From contig RDYP01000008.1 of the NCBI GenBank assembly GCA_004293445.1, positions 62,001-126,000 of the forward strand: a stretch of DNA of 64,000 nucleotides. The letters are read 5' to 3'. Source of the DNA: Verrucomicrobiota bacterium. GTDB taxonomy: Bacteria; Verrucomicrobiota; Verrucomicrobiia; Verrucomicrobiales; Akkermansiaceae. The notes under the pieces are model-generated. The model saw only the letters and a program-made list of their open reading frames with translations, made no database searches and was not told the origin of the DNA. A program made the translations under genes and the position numbers. This document shows positions 8,668 through 16,454 of the stretch, in pieces (positions within the stretch are counted from its first letter, which is position 1; every line of letters begins with the position of its first letter).

Positions 8668-9921
8668 TCAGTGGGCGTGCCCGTGCTCCGCGGCGCCGAA
8701 ATTCAGCACGAACTGGAGCCACACGCTGTGTTCGTCGGCATAGCCGCCGAGACGGTCGTAGGAATATTGGAGTCGGGTGTGGATGTTGCTGTTGTCCGCA
8801 AGGTGGAGCTCGCGGCCGAGGTGGGTCGAGGCTCGCCAACGGCGCTCGTTGCCTGAAAGCCGGTTGCCGGATGCCCATTCGAGGCGGCAGCCGACCGTCC
8901 AGTCCTTCACGAACTCGAGGCTGCTGGCGAGGTAGGCGCCGAGCTCGGTGTAGTCGCCGTTCATGCCTGCGGCGTCCCGTGCTTCGACGGAGCGGTGAAA
9001 GAGTTCTCCTTGCCACTCGACTGGTCGTCCGCCGAATTGGGTTCCGCCTTGCAGATCAGCCCCCGAGACCCAGGTGTTGCGCTCGAAGCCGTTGTCGCCG
9101 GTGGCGAAGGACAGACCGACGCGATCGATGCCGCTCATGCCCAGTCTGTGTTCGATCCGTCCGAAAAAGACACCCTTGTCGAGATAGGCCTCTTCCGCGT
9201 CGTACACGCCGCCGTTTCCTGCGAAGCCATGTCCGTGTTCCTCGTGTTCCTCCTCGCCTTCCGTAGGCTCCTCGCCTGCTTCTTCAAAGGCCTCGCGGCG
9301 GAGTTCGCGGGTCGCGCCGTGGCCGTGCTCGCGGCTCCGGCCGCAGCCGAAGCGGAAGACCCAGGATTCCTCCAAGCCGGGGAGCGGCAGGGCAAGTTCG
9401 GCGCCTTGAAGGATGAGTCCTTCCTCGCCGAGGAGGCGGATCATCGAGATCGGAGGCTCGACGAAGGGGCGTTCGTGGAGGTGGTAGGTGTTTTCCTGAC
9501 CGAAGGGGGCGAAGAACTGTCCGCCGCGGAGAACGATGCCGCCGGGGAGATCGAGCGCGGCGTAGGCGTCTTCCCACTCGCTGTCCCAGCCGTCGAAGCG
9601 GTCCCAGAAGACGTTGTGATTCGCCTGTGCCGAAAGCATTTCGCCGAACTCCATCACCGCGCCGAGTTCGATCCCCTGAAGGTTGAAACCGTCGTCGATC
9701 GGCGTGTGGCTACCGGGGATGAGGCTGAAGTTCTTCTCCGCAGTGGATCCGCCGAGAGCGAGCGCGGCATTGAGGTGTGGATGAAACTGGAACCAGCCCT
9801 CTTCCCCTTGCTCCAGATGCGCCTGCTGTGAGCTGCTCGGATGAGCGGGGTGTTCGCAGATCGGCTGCGAGGCGGCGGGAATCAGGGTGGGGGCGAGGAG
9901 GAGTGCGGCGAAGCGGATCAT
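8668..9921 (-). CDS. Histidine-rich outer-membrane beta-barrel protein
   Basis: A 417-residue exported protein. From the ATG at 9921 it has a clean signal peptide (MIRFAALLLAPTLIPAASQ). The mature part has alternating amphipathic strands typical of an outer-membrane barrel (RGGQFFAPFGQENTY, RLEWASGNRLSG, TRLQYSYDRLGGY) and no TonB plug domain. His/Glu-rich segments stand out: CEHPAHP near the N-terminus, a loop EGEEEHEEHGHGF near residue 230 and a tail AEHGHAH. Such loops suggest contact with a transition metal such as zinc (inference). An alternative start at 9957 adds 12 residues and spoils the signal peptide. Function is otherwise unknown. Confidence 0.7.
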   Translation of the reverse strand: MIRFAALLLAPTLIPAASQPICEHPAHPSSSQQAHLEQGEEGWFQFHPHLNAALALGGSTAEKNFSLIPGSHTPIDDGFNLQGIELGAVMEFGEMLSAQANHNVFWDRFDGWDSEWEDAYAALDLPGGIVLRGGQFFAPFGQENTYHLHERPFVEPPISMIRLLGEEGLILQGAELALPLPGLEESWVFRFGCGRSREHGHGATRELRREAFEEAGEEPTEGEEEHEEHGHGFAGNGGVYDAEEAYLDKGVFFGRIEHRLGMSGIDRVGLSFATGDNGFERNTWVSGADLQGGTQFGGRPVEWQGELFHRSVEARDAAGMNGDYTELGAYLASSLEFVKDWTVGCRLEWASGNRLSGNERRWRASTHLGRELHLADNSNIHTRLQYSYDRLGGYADEHSVWLQFVLNFGAAEHGHAH

Positions 9922-10072
9922 TGATGCGAAAAAGGCGCTAAGGCAAAAAAGATGCAAGAACGAATTTGATGCTAAAATTCCGAGCTTGCCTGACTGATGC
10001 CGTTTTTCGCGCCGCTTGTCTCGAAGGCCGGGGGGCGATTCCCGGACGGGGTCCTAAAGAACCGAAGCGGCC

Positions 10073-11356
10073 TCAGTGGGCTGCTTGGGCGAGCTCCGGC
10101 AGCTCGTGGGTCTCGGCTTCGGCGAGAAGCTTTGCCTCTGCCTCGCGCGGGACGTCGATGGTGAAGCGGGTGTCGAGGCCGGGAATCGAGGTGACCGCGA
10201 TGCTTCCGCCGTGGGCTTCGATGGCTCTTTTGACGATCGAGAGGCCGAGTCCGGTCCCTTTGATCTCCTGCTGCGAGTGGTGTTTTTCCACCCGATAGAA
10301 GCGGCGGAAAATGTGGGCGAGGTCGGCGCTGGGGATGCCAACTCCGTCGTCTGCCACCCAGATGCGGGTTCCATGGTCGTCACGGGCGCAGCCGATGGTG
10401 ACGGTGAGGCCTTTTCGCGGATTCTGCTTGAGCGCGTTTTCGACGAGGTTGAAGAGCACCTGGGTCCAGTAGAAGCGGTCGCCCACGAGGTTGAGGTCGC
10501 CAGCCGGCATTTCGATCCGGATTTGAGCCTCTTGCTGGTGAATCATCGATTCGAGACGTTCGAGCACGTCGCTGACGCAGGAGTGCAGGCGGAAGGGTTT
10601 CACCTTGAGGGCTGCGGCCTCGCCCGACTCGAGTCGGGAGATCACGAGCATATCTTCCACGATGCGGGAGATCCGCTCGGTATGCTTGCGCATGATCTTG
10701 AGAAAGCGGCGGCTGAGGTCCTTGTCGTCGAGGAGGTCGTCGTCGATGAGATTCTCCAAGTAGCCATTGATGATGGCCAGCGGGGTGCGCAGTTCGTGCG
10801 AGGCGTTCGCGACGAAGTCCTTCCGGATTTGTTCGGTCTGGTATTCGGGCGTCACGTCACGGATTACGACTCGGGTGGTGGGTTCCTCCGCGGGGCAGTC
10901 GGAGAGACGTGCGGCATCGATCACCCAAGCGTTCATGCCACGGCGTTCCTGATTGCCGAGGGGTGAGGATTGCTGGGCCAGAACCGCCCGCGTCACGGTG
11001 GGCTCGCCGGTTTCCAAGCAGCGCATGAGGGCGGCGGCGAGGCGCTGGTCGAGGAAGGCTTCCTGCACGGTGCGTCCGGTGAGATCGCGACCGTGGAAAA
11101 GGTTTCGTGCCGCCTTGTTGGCGAAGAGCACCCGGGCGTGGGAATCGACCAGAATGAAAGCGTCTCCCAAAGCGTCGAGCAGTTGATCGCGTTCCTCGCG
11201 CGCGTGCCGAAGGTCGAGGTTGGACTTCAGTCGCCACGCCGCCACATCGGCCATGAAGTCTTTCCGGGCTCGCTGCAAGCGCAGTACGGTGAGCCCCAGA
11301 GCCACAAGGGCCGCCAAGGTGGCTAGGATGGAAATGATGACAAAAAGCTCCGGCAT
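10073..11356 (-). CDS. Sensor histidine kinase, PhoR-like
   Basis: A 427-residue membrane kinase. One N-terminal membrane helix (FVIISILATLAALVALGLTVL) is followed by a PAS region (about 60-170), a HisKA dimerisation domain with the phospho-acceptor in ANASHELRTPL, and a HATPase domain with the N box (VENALKQN), G1 (DDGVGIPS), F box (FRRFYRVEKHH) and G2 (GTGLGLSI). Domain order matches PhoR kinases, but no phosphate-transport genes are nearby, so the signal is unknown. The ATG at 11356 lies 2 bp after the stop of the response regulator gene, with GAGG just before it. The C-terminus carries an extra Ala/Glu-rich tail. Confidence 0.92.
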   Translation of the reverse strand: MPELFVIISILATLAALVALGLTVLRLQRARKDFMADVAAWRLKSNLDLRHAREERDQLLDALGDAFILVDSHARVLFANKAARNLFHGRDLTGRTVQEAFLDQRLAAALMRCLETGEPTVTRAVLAQQSSPLGNQERRGMNAWVIDAARLSDCPAEEPTTRVVIRDVTPEYQTEQIRKDFVANASHELRTPLAIINGYLENLIDDDLLDDKDLSRRFLKIMRKHTERISRIVEDMLVISRLESGEAAALKVKPFRLHSCVSDVLERLESMIHQQEAQIRIEMPAGDLNLVGDRFYWTQVLFNLVENALKQNPRKGLTVTIGCARDDHGTRIWVADDGVGIPSADLAHIFRRFYRVEKHHSQQEIKGTGLGLSIVKRAIEAHGGSIAVTSIPGLDTRFTIDVPREAEAKLLAEAETHELPELAQAAH

Positions 11357-11358
11357 CC

Positions 11359-12036
11359 TCAAAGGGAGGACACGCAGTAGCCGATGCCGCGGACTGTTTC
11401 AACCATCGCTGCATGTTCGCCCAATTTCTGGCGGAGCCGTTTCATGTGGGTGTCGAGTGTCCTGCTGTGGACCTCGTCGCTGTAGCCCCAGACCGTGCGG
11501 AGAAGATCGTTGCGATCCTGGGCCTTACCCGCCCGTTCGGTGAGGAAGAGGAGGAGCTTGAACTCGGTGGACGTGAGTTCGACCGGGTGGCCGTCGAGAT
11601 AGAACTTGAGGGCGTTTTTGTCGAAGCGGAAGGGGCCGAAGCTGAACTCGACAAGGCCGGGTGGGCCGTCGGCGCGTTTGAGGACGGCTTGGACCCGGAG
11701 CATCAGCTCCTTGGGGGAGAATGGTTTGGTGAGGTAGTCGTCCGCACCGGCCTCGAGCCCTTGGATGCGGTCTTCGGTCTGGGCGCGCGCGGTCAGCATG
11801 ATGACCGGGATGTCGCGGCTCCGTGAGTCGCGGCGGATTTCCTTGAAGACGCCGTAGCCATCTTTGCCGGGGAGCATCAGATCGAGAATGATCAGATCTG
11901 GCCGCTGCTGGATCGCCATTTCGGCACCGGTGATGCCGTCGTGGGCTTTCAGCACCGCGTAACCCGCTCGCTCCAAATTGAAGCCTACGAGATCCGCGAT
12001 GTCCCGCTCATCCTCGACGATCAGGATTTTCTGCAT
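11359..12036 (-). CDS. OmpR/PhoB-family response regulator
   Basis: A 225-residue two-domain regulator. The receiver domain has the acidic pocket (VEDERD), the phospho-acceptor Asp in LIILDLMLPG, the conserved Thr/Ala (MLTARA) and the Lys in LTKPFSPKEL. The C-terminal winged helix carries ELTSTEFKLLLFL and the recognition helix near SRTLDTHMKRLRQKLG. It is co-transcribed with the kinase 2 bp downstream, and phosphotransfer between them is the obvious inference. The linker and wing agree with the PhoB subgroup. The regulon cannot be inferred; the outer-membrane barrel gene lies downstream of the pair on the same strand. Confidence 0.95.
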   Translation of the reverse strand: MQKILIVEDERDIADLVGFNLERAGYAVLKAHDGITGAEMAIQQRPDLIILDLMLPGKDGYGVFKEIRRDSRSRDIPVIMLTARAQTEDRIQGLEAGADDYLTKPFSPKELMLRVQAVLKRADGPPGLVEFSFGPFRFDKNALKFYLDGHPVELTSTEFKLLLFLTERAGKAQDRNDLLRTVWGYSDEVHSRTLDTHMKRLRQKLGEHAAMVETVRGIGYCVSSL

Positions 12037-12139
12037 GCGGGCTGAGGGATAGGTGGGCTGGCCGATGCCGGGAACGGAAGGCTTGTGACGTTATCGTCGC
12101 ACAGGCGAAGAGCGGGTGTTCGATCCGGAGCGCGGCATT

Positions 12140-13237
12140 TTAGTGGCTTGCGTGCCACTCTTTATAAACGAGAGGGGAAATTTCGGACGGTTTGATTTCC
12201 GAGCGTCCGCCCCAGAAGACATTGGTGTAAGAAACGGGGATGCCGATCGCTTCGAGGTGGCGGTCGATCGCGGCCTTGTGTTCGAGGACGCGGGGTTTTT
12301 CCGTGCCGTGAACTACGCCCATGATATTCACGTCGCCGAATTGTGGCCCGCCCTCGCGCCAGTAGCAATGGGTCATGCAGAAGTGGCGACCGACTTCGGC
12401 ACCTGCTTCGATTTCGCGGCCTTTCGGAACGGCCCAGTGGAAGAGGCCGTTGAAACGGGTGACTCTTTCGCCGGTGGCCGAGGGTTTGACGTGTTCGAGG
12501 AAAGTGGAGAATCGGCCGATGACTTTTTTGGCGTTCAGGCCCTCGGCGATTTCGCAGAAGCGATCGAGTTCGAGACCGAGGTCCGCGGCGCGGCTGTCCC
12601 AGGGGTTGGCGCGGATTTCGTCGGGCTTGAGCTCTTCTTTCAGAGAGAGCAGCACCTGCCATTCTTCAGCGGAGAGTTCGACGGTCGCGGTGGTCATCAT
12701 CACGGCGGGCGCGTCGGACTTGTCGCCGGGTTCGAGCGCCCGTCGGCGGACGTGGCCGACGCCGAGGGCGAAGACGCCGTTTGCGGGCATGAGGAGATAT
12801 TCGGTGGCACCGGTCAGGCGGAGCAGGGCGGTCGCGTGTTCGTCGAGGGATTCGCCGACCGGAACTTTCAGGGTGGTCCAGAGGCGGTATCCCGAGCCGG
12901 AGACTTCGGTATCGGTCGAGCGGATGACGACGTGTCCGGAGAAGGGATCCTCCTTGGACATGAAATCGAAGGCGGCGTTGAGCTTCTCCTCGGGGACTTT
13001 CCAAGCGACGAGGGCTCCGTGGGCGAGTTTGGTGGAAAGGAGGGTTTGGCGGACGCGGCGGATGATTCCGGCTTCGAGCATCGCTTGAATGCGCTGGAGC
13101 ACGGTTTCGAGTGGCACTCCGCTTTGTTCGGCGATGACGTGGAAGGGCTGGCGTTGAAAGCCGGCGACAAGGTCTTCGGAGACCGCAAGGATTTGCGCAT
13201 TGATCGGGTCGTTGTGTTCGACGGGGACGGTGTGCAT
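12140..13237 (-). CDS. Tandem Lrp/AsnC-fold protein resembling siroheme decarboxylase (AhbA-AhbB/NirDL-like)
   Basis: A 365-residue protein made of two Lrp-type halves. The first (about 10-165) has a helix-turn-helix-like stretch (PFHVIAEQSGVPLETVLQRI), then MLEAGIIRRV and VAWKVPEE, a spacing typical of AhbA/NirD. The second (about 190-350) contains MTHCYWREGG followed by NIMGVVHG, which matches the SHCYxR...MIHG pattern of AhbB/NirL. Those proteins decarboxylate siroheme on the way to haem or haem d1. Databases often label the fold as a transcription regulator, which remains the alternative. No other siroheme-pathway gene is adjacent. Fusion of both halves in one chain is the notable point. 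Confidence 0.6.
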   Translation of the reverse strand: MHTVPVEHNDPINAQILAVSEDLVAGFQRQPFHVIAEQSGVPLETVLQRIQAMLEAGIIRRVRQTLLSTKLAHGALVAWKVPEEKLNAAFDFMSKEDPFSGHVVIRSTDTEVSGSGYRLWTTLKVPVGESLDEHATALLRLTGATEYLLMPANGVFALGVGHVRRRALEPGDKSDAPAVMMTTATVELSAEEWQVLLSLKEELKPDEIRANPWDSRAADLGLELDRFCEIAEGLNAKKVIGRFSTFLEHVKPSATGERVTRFNGLFHWAVPKGREIEAGAEVGRHFCMTHCYWREGGPQFGDVNIMGVVHGTEKPRVLEHKAAIDRHLEAIGIPVSYTNVFWGGRSEIKPSEISPLVYKEWHASH

Positions 13238-13365
13238 GGCGGAGAAACTAGGGGGGGAAAGTCGGGCAGGCCACGCGGAATTTGCGGAAAACCGCTTGAT
13301 TCATCGCAAGCCGGGCAGGCGGGTTGGGTCGGGGTGGGAATGATGCTCTTGTCCTTGAGTCGGGT

Positions 13366-14229
13366 ATGGGTCATCTGTCGCCCGCGATGCATCGGACTAC
13401 CGCTGACCTGAGACCCGATCCGGGTTTGGCGCTTTGTCTGTCGTCCTCGTTTTTCGGTTATTACGCGCATTTGGGGTTGCTGGCGGGTTTGGAAGAGCGG
13501 GGTCTCTCGCCGGGACGGATCGCAGGAGCATCGGCCGGGGCCATGGCCGGCGGCTTGTGGGCTGCGGGTTTACGGGGTGCGGCATTGCAGGACATGCTCT
13601 TCGATCCTCGATTTCTGAGGGCATTTTACGAACCGGGGATCCTGGTTCGCGGGGTGGGTGTGCTCACGGGGTTGGCCGGCTCGGGTTTTTTGTCGGGTCG
13701 GCGGATGCGGCGTTATCTTCTGTCGCGGCTTGGCGAACAGCGGATCGAGGATCTGCGGAATCCGCGTTTGGAAATCGCGGTGTCGAATTTGAATACGGCG
13801 CTTCCGGAAATTCGGGACCATGGTCCTTTGGCGGACTTCATGGTCGCGAGTTGTGCGATTCCGGTGTTGTTCCAAGCGCAGGAGATCGGTGGCGAATCAT
13901 TCGTCGATGGCGGGGTGGCGAACGAAAGCCCCTTCGATCACTGGCTGGACGATCCGACGGTACACAGCATTGTGGTTCATCGAATCCGACGCGGTGCGGA
14001 TCGGAGGGCATCCCGACGGTGGACGCCTTTCGGGGTGGTCGCGGCCTGTCATGGCTTGGCTGCTGAGGAATTGCAGCGTCGTCGCAGGGAGCAGGCTGAG
14101 CGTTCCGGCAAGCGCTTGCTGTTTCTGGAGACGATCCACGAGCGTCCCCGGGTCTGGCATGGCGGTCGGGCGCGCGGTTATTTTGCGGCGGGGCGGAAAA
14201 CCGCGAGGGAAGCGGTGCTGTCGATGTGA
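13366..14229 (+). CDS. Patatin-like phospholipase
   Basis: A 287-residue serine hydrolase of the patatin/RssA type. The nucleophile elbow is GASAG (residues 51-55 from the ATG at 13366) and the catalytic Asp is in FVDGGVANESP, giving the usual Ser-Asp dyad. The oxyanion-hole glycine segment that normally precedes the elbow is replaced by LCLSSSFFGYYAHLG, so that region is atypical. No signal peptide is seen, suggesting a cytoplasmic or membrane-associated lipase. The frame opens at a TTG at 13324, and a second ATG lies at 13387. It is divergent from the Lrp-fold gene, with about 130 bp between them for promoters. Confidence 0.88.
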   Translation: MGHLSPAMHRTTADLRPDPGLALCLSSSFFGYYAHLGLLAGLEERGLSPGRIAGASAGAMAGGLWAAGLRGAALQDMLFDPRFLRAFYEPGILVRGVGVLTGLAGSGFLSGRRMRRYLLSRLGEQRIEDLRNPRLEIAVSNLNTALPEIRDHGPLADFMVASCAIPVLFQAQEIGGESFVDGGVANESPFDHWLDDPTVHSIVVHRIRRGADRRASRRWTPFGVVAACHGLAAEELQRRRREQAERSGKRLLFLETIHERPRVWHGGRARGYFAAGRKTAREAVLSM

Positions 14230-14286
14230 TCGGCGTGGCGCAGCCCGGCCTTGAAAGTAGGGGTGGTTCCGGTTTGTAGTCGGCAC

Positions 14287-15309
14287 ATGATGAAAAGCTC
14301 CCTGCTCGCATTGTTGCTAGTTCTTCCGCTCGCTGCGGACGAGGCATCGTCCATCGACGCGATGAAGGCCGCCGCCGAGTCATTCCTAGGGACTCTGGAC
14401 GAGGCTGGTCGCGGCAAGGCGTCGTTCCCGTTTCAAAGCGAGCAGCGCGAGAATTTCCGCTTCACGCCGCAGGTTCGCAGCGGTCTGCCGCTGAAGGAAA
14501 TGAACGATCTCCAGCGTGCCGCGGCCATGAAGTTGCTGGATGCCGTGCTGAGCGAGCGAGGCAAGCTCAAGGCGATGCAGATCATCACGTTGGAAAGCGT
14601 TTTGCGTGAGATCGAGCAGAGGCCCGATGTGCGGGATCCGGAAAAGTACTATGTTTCCGTTTTTGGAAAGCCCGGTGATCCGGTCGCATGGGGCTGGAAA
14701 TTCGAGGGGCATCATTTGGCGCTCAACTACACGGTGGTCGGGGGCAAAGAGGTGGCGGTCACGCCATCGTTCTACGGATCGAACCCGGGAGAGGTTCGAG
14801 AGGGCGAGCACAAGGGATTGCGGGTGCTGCGGGCGGAGGAAGAGTTGGCCCGCGCCTTGGTCCTGGTGTTGCTGAAGGAGGGGAAGAAAGAGGTGATTTT
14901 CAGCGATCGTCCACCCGCCGAAATCCTGAGTGCGGAGCATCGCGAGGCCAAGGCCTTGGAGCCGGTGGGGATTGCGGCCGCCGAGATGAGCGCGGCTCAG
15001 AAGAAGGCCTTGTTTGATCTGATTTCGGAATACAGCGGTCGGCATCGCAAGGATCTGGCGGAGGCCGATATGGCGAGGATCGCCAAGGCGGGGATTGGCA
15101 AGATTCGTTTTGGCTGGGCGGGCGGTGTGCGGCCGGGGGAGGCGTGGTATTACCGAATCCAAGGTCCGACTTTTTTGATGGAGGCGGCGAACACTCAGAA
15201 CGACGCGAATCATGTCCATGCGACCTGGCGTGATTTTACGGGCGATTTCGGTCGCGACCTGTTGGGTGAGCACTATCGCCAGCATGGTGTGGACGGCGGC
15301 GGACACTGA
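14287..15309 (+). CDS. Secreted DUF3500 family protein
   Basis: A 340-residue protein with a signal peptide (MMKSSLLALLLVLPLAADEAS). The body matches DUF3500: FRFTPQVRSGLPLKEM, the YYVSVFGKPGDPVAWGW stretch, the GHHLALNYT core, and a C-terminal HVHATWRDF followed by the HYRQHG...GGH ending. The family is common in Verrucomicrobiota, Planctomycetota and Bacteroidota; its biochemical role is unknown. Conserved His residues near both ends suggest a metal site (inference). It follows the patatin gene by 57 bp in the same direction, so it may belong to the same transcript. Confidence 0.88.
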   Translation: MMKSSLLALLLVLPLAADEASSIDAMKAAAESFLGTLDEAGRGKASFPFQSEQRENFRFTPQVRSGLPLKEMNDLQRAAAMKLLDAVLSERGKLKAMQIITLESVLREIEQRPDVRDPEKYYVSVFGKPGDPVAWGWKFEGHHLALNYTVVGGKEVAVTPSFYGSNPGEVREGEHKGLRVLRAEEELARALVLVLLKEGKKEVIFSDRPPAEILSAEHREAKALEPVGIAAAEMSAAQKKALFDLISEYSGRHRKDLAEADMARIAKAGIGKIRFGWAGGVRPGEAWYYRIQGPTFLMEAANTQNDANHVHATWRDFTGDFGRDLLGEHYRQHGVDGGGH

Positions 15310-15429
15310 GACGCTGGGATTTCTGGAACGATTTTACGATTGCGGGATTCTTCCCTTTGTCGCGCCGCGCATCCGGTCCATGGTGCGGTGCCCGGCCGTT
15401 TGCGCCGGGGATCCAACCAGAATTCAACG

Positions 15430-15870
15430 ATGACCGCCGCCAAAGATCTCTCGAAAGAAGCCCCTGCAAGCCCTCGTCTCCGCACTCGCGGTTACGCCAT
15501 TCTCTCCCGCATGGCGGACAAGGGGCGCGCGGAAATCGCCGGGACCTTGGGCGATTATCACTTCGACTGCCCGCTCGATAAGGCGCTGTTTGAGTTCAAA
15601 GGTGTGAAGGTCGAGGACGTGCGGGCGGTCATCGCCGAAGGGTCGAACGACCTCGAGGTCGCCGGATGGTTCGATTCCCATGGGAAGTCGAAAAGCACGG
15701 CTGACATCAACAACTGGTCCGACAAGATGGAGAAATCGATGCCTTTCGAGGATCCTGAGATGAAGGACTGGTTCGTTGGCGTTTGCGCTGAAGTCGGGAT
15801 CGATCCCGAGGCGAGCAGTTTGTTCGATTTCTTGGAAGCGGACGATCGACGGAGTTTTCCGGGCGTTTGA
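15430..15870 (+). CDS. DUF5069 domain-containing protein
   Basis: A 146-residue cytoplasmic protein of the DUF5069 family, recognised from RTRGYAILSRMADKGRAEIAG followed at once by the DYHFDCPLD segment and the later GWFDSHGKSK. No enzymatic motif is known for the family; it occurs widely in Verrucomicrobiota and Planctomycetota. The ATG at 15430 gives MTAAKDLS and leaves 120 bp to the preceding DUF3500 gene. The downstream sigma-factor gene begins 60 bp after its stop. Confidence 0.85.
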   Translation: MTAAKDLSKEAPASPRLRTRGYAILSRMADKGRAEIAGTLGDYHFDCPLDKALFEFKGVKVEDVRAVIAEGSNDLEVAGWFDSHGKSKSTADINNWSDKMEKSMPFEDPEMKDWFVGVCAEVGIDPEASSLFDFLEADDRRSFPGV

Positions 15871-15880
15871 GCATTTTCCC

Positions 15881-15907
15881 GGAACTTTCCCTGAAAGATT
15901 TCGAGAG
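15881..15907 (+). promoter_or_regulatory. Possible ECF-type promoter of the sigma-factor cluster
   Basis: A GGAACTT box at 15881-15887 followed 14 nt later by TCGAGA resembles the GGAAC-type -35 and CG-rich -10 used by many ECF sigma factors. It lies 23 bp upstream of the ECF gene's ATG, which would leave a very short leader. Autoregulation is common for such factors. This is pattern matching only, and the motif of this sigma subgroup is not known to me. Confidence 0.22.
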
Positions 15908-15929
15908 AATCCGGTAATTCCCGGTGGAG

Positions 15930-16454
15930 ATGTCTGCCGCACCGCACACTGCCGAGGAGAGAATCGTCGGTCTGATCGCCCGCCATCAGGCGGAATTGCA
16001 TCGTTACGTTCTGTCGCTTTTGCCGGATCGGATGCTTGCGGACGACGTGGTGCAGGAGACGAATCTGGTCTTGTGGCGGAAGGCTGCGGACTACGATCCG
16101 GCGGAGCCTTTTCTGCCGTGGGCGCTGACGATTGCTTGGTATCAAGTGAAAGCAGCGCGCCGGGATGCGGGTCGCGATCGTCATGTGTTCGATGATTCGC
16201 TCGTGGAAATTCTCGCTGCGGAGCATCGCGTGGCGGATCCGGCGGAGGGTGATCTGGAGCGGGCGCTCGATGGCTGTCTCCGCGAGTTGCCGGACAGGCA
16301 GCGCCAACTGATTCTTGCGCGCTACGCTCCCGGTGCTTCGGTCCGGGAATTGGCGGCGGAGCGCAAGCAGAGCCCGACTGCTCTCTCGCTGGCTTTGTTG
16401 CGGATTCGCAAGGCCTTGGAACAATGCGTTGAACGCAAGCTCGCGATGTCATGA
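15930..16454 (+). CDS. ECF-type RNA polymerase sigma factor (Rhodopirellula/Verrucomicrobium subgroup)
   Basis: A 174-residue sigma factor with region 2 (residues about 12-80: RHQAELHRYVLSLLP, ADDVVQETNLVLWRKA) and region 4 (about 105-165: LPDRQRQLILARYAPG, VRELAAERKQSPTALS). The PFLPWALTIAWYQVK stretch is typical of the planctomycete/verrucomicrobial subgroup. The ATG at 15930 is preferred over an in-frame GTG two codons upstream. Its stop overlaps the start of the FecR-like gene (ATGA), so they are translationally coupled. This makes the FecR-like protein its probable anti-sigma or signalling partner. Confidence 0.92.
   Translation: MSAAPHTAEERIVGLIARHQAELHRYVLSLLPDRMLADDVVQETNLVLWRKAADYDPAEPFLPWALTIAWYQVKAARRDAGRDRHVFDDSLVEILAAEHRVADPAEGDLERALDGCLRELPDRQRQLILARYAPGASVRELAAERKQSPTALSLALLRIRKALEQCVERKLAMS

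Noticed and set aside
12116-13411. A 431-codon plus-strand frame opposite the Lrp-fold gene
   Set aside because: Antisense composition and no recognisable domain, while the minus strand shows conserved motifs.
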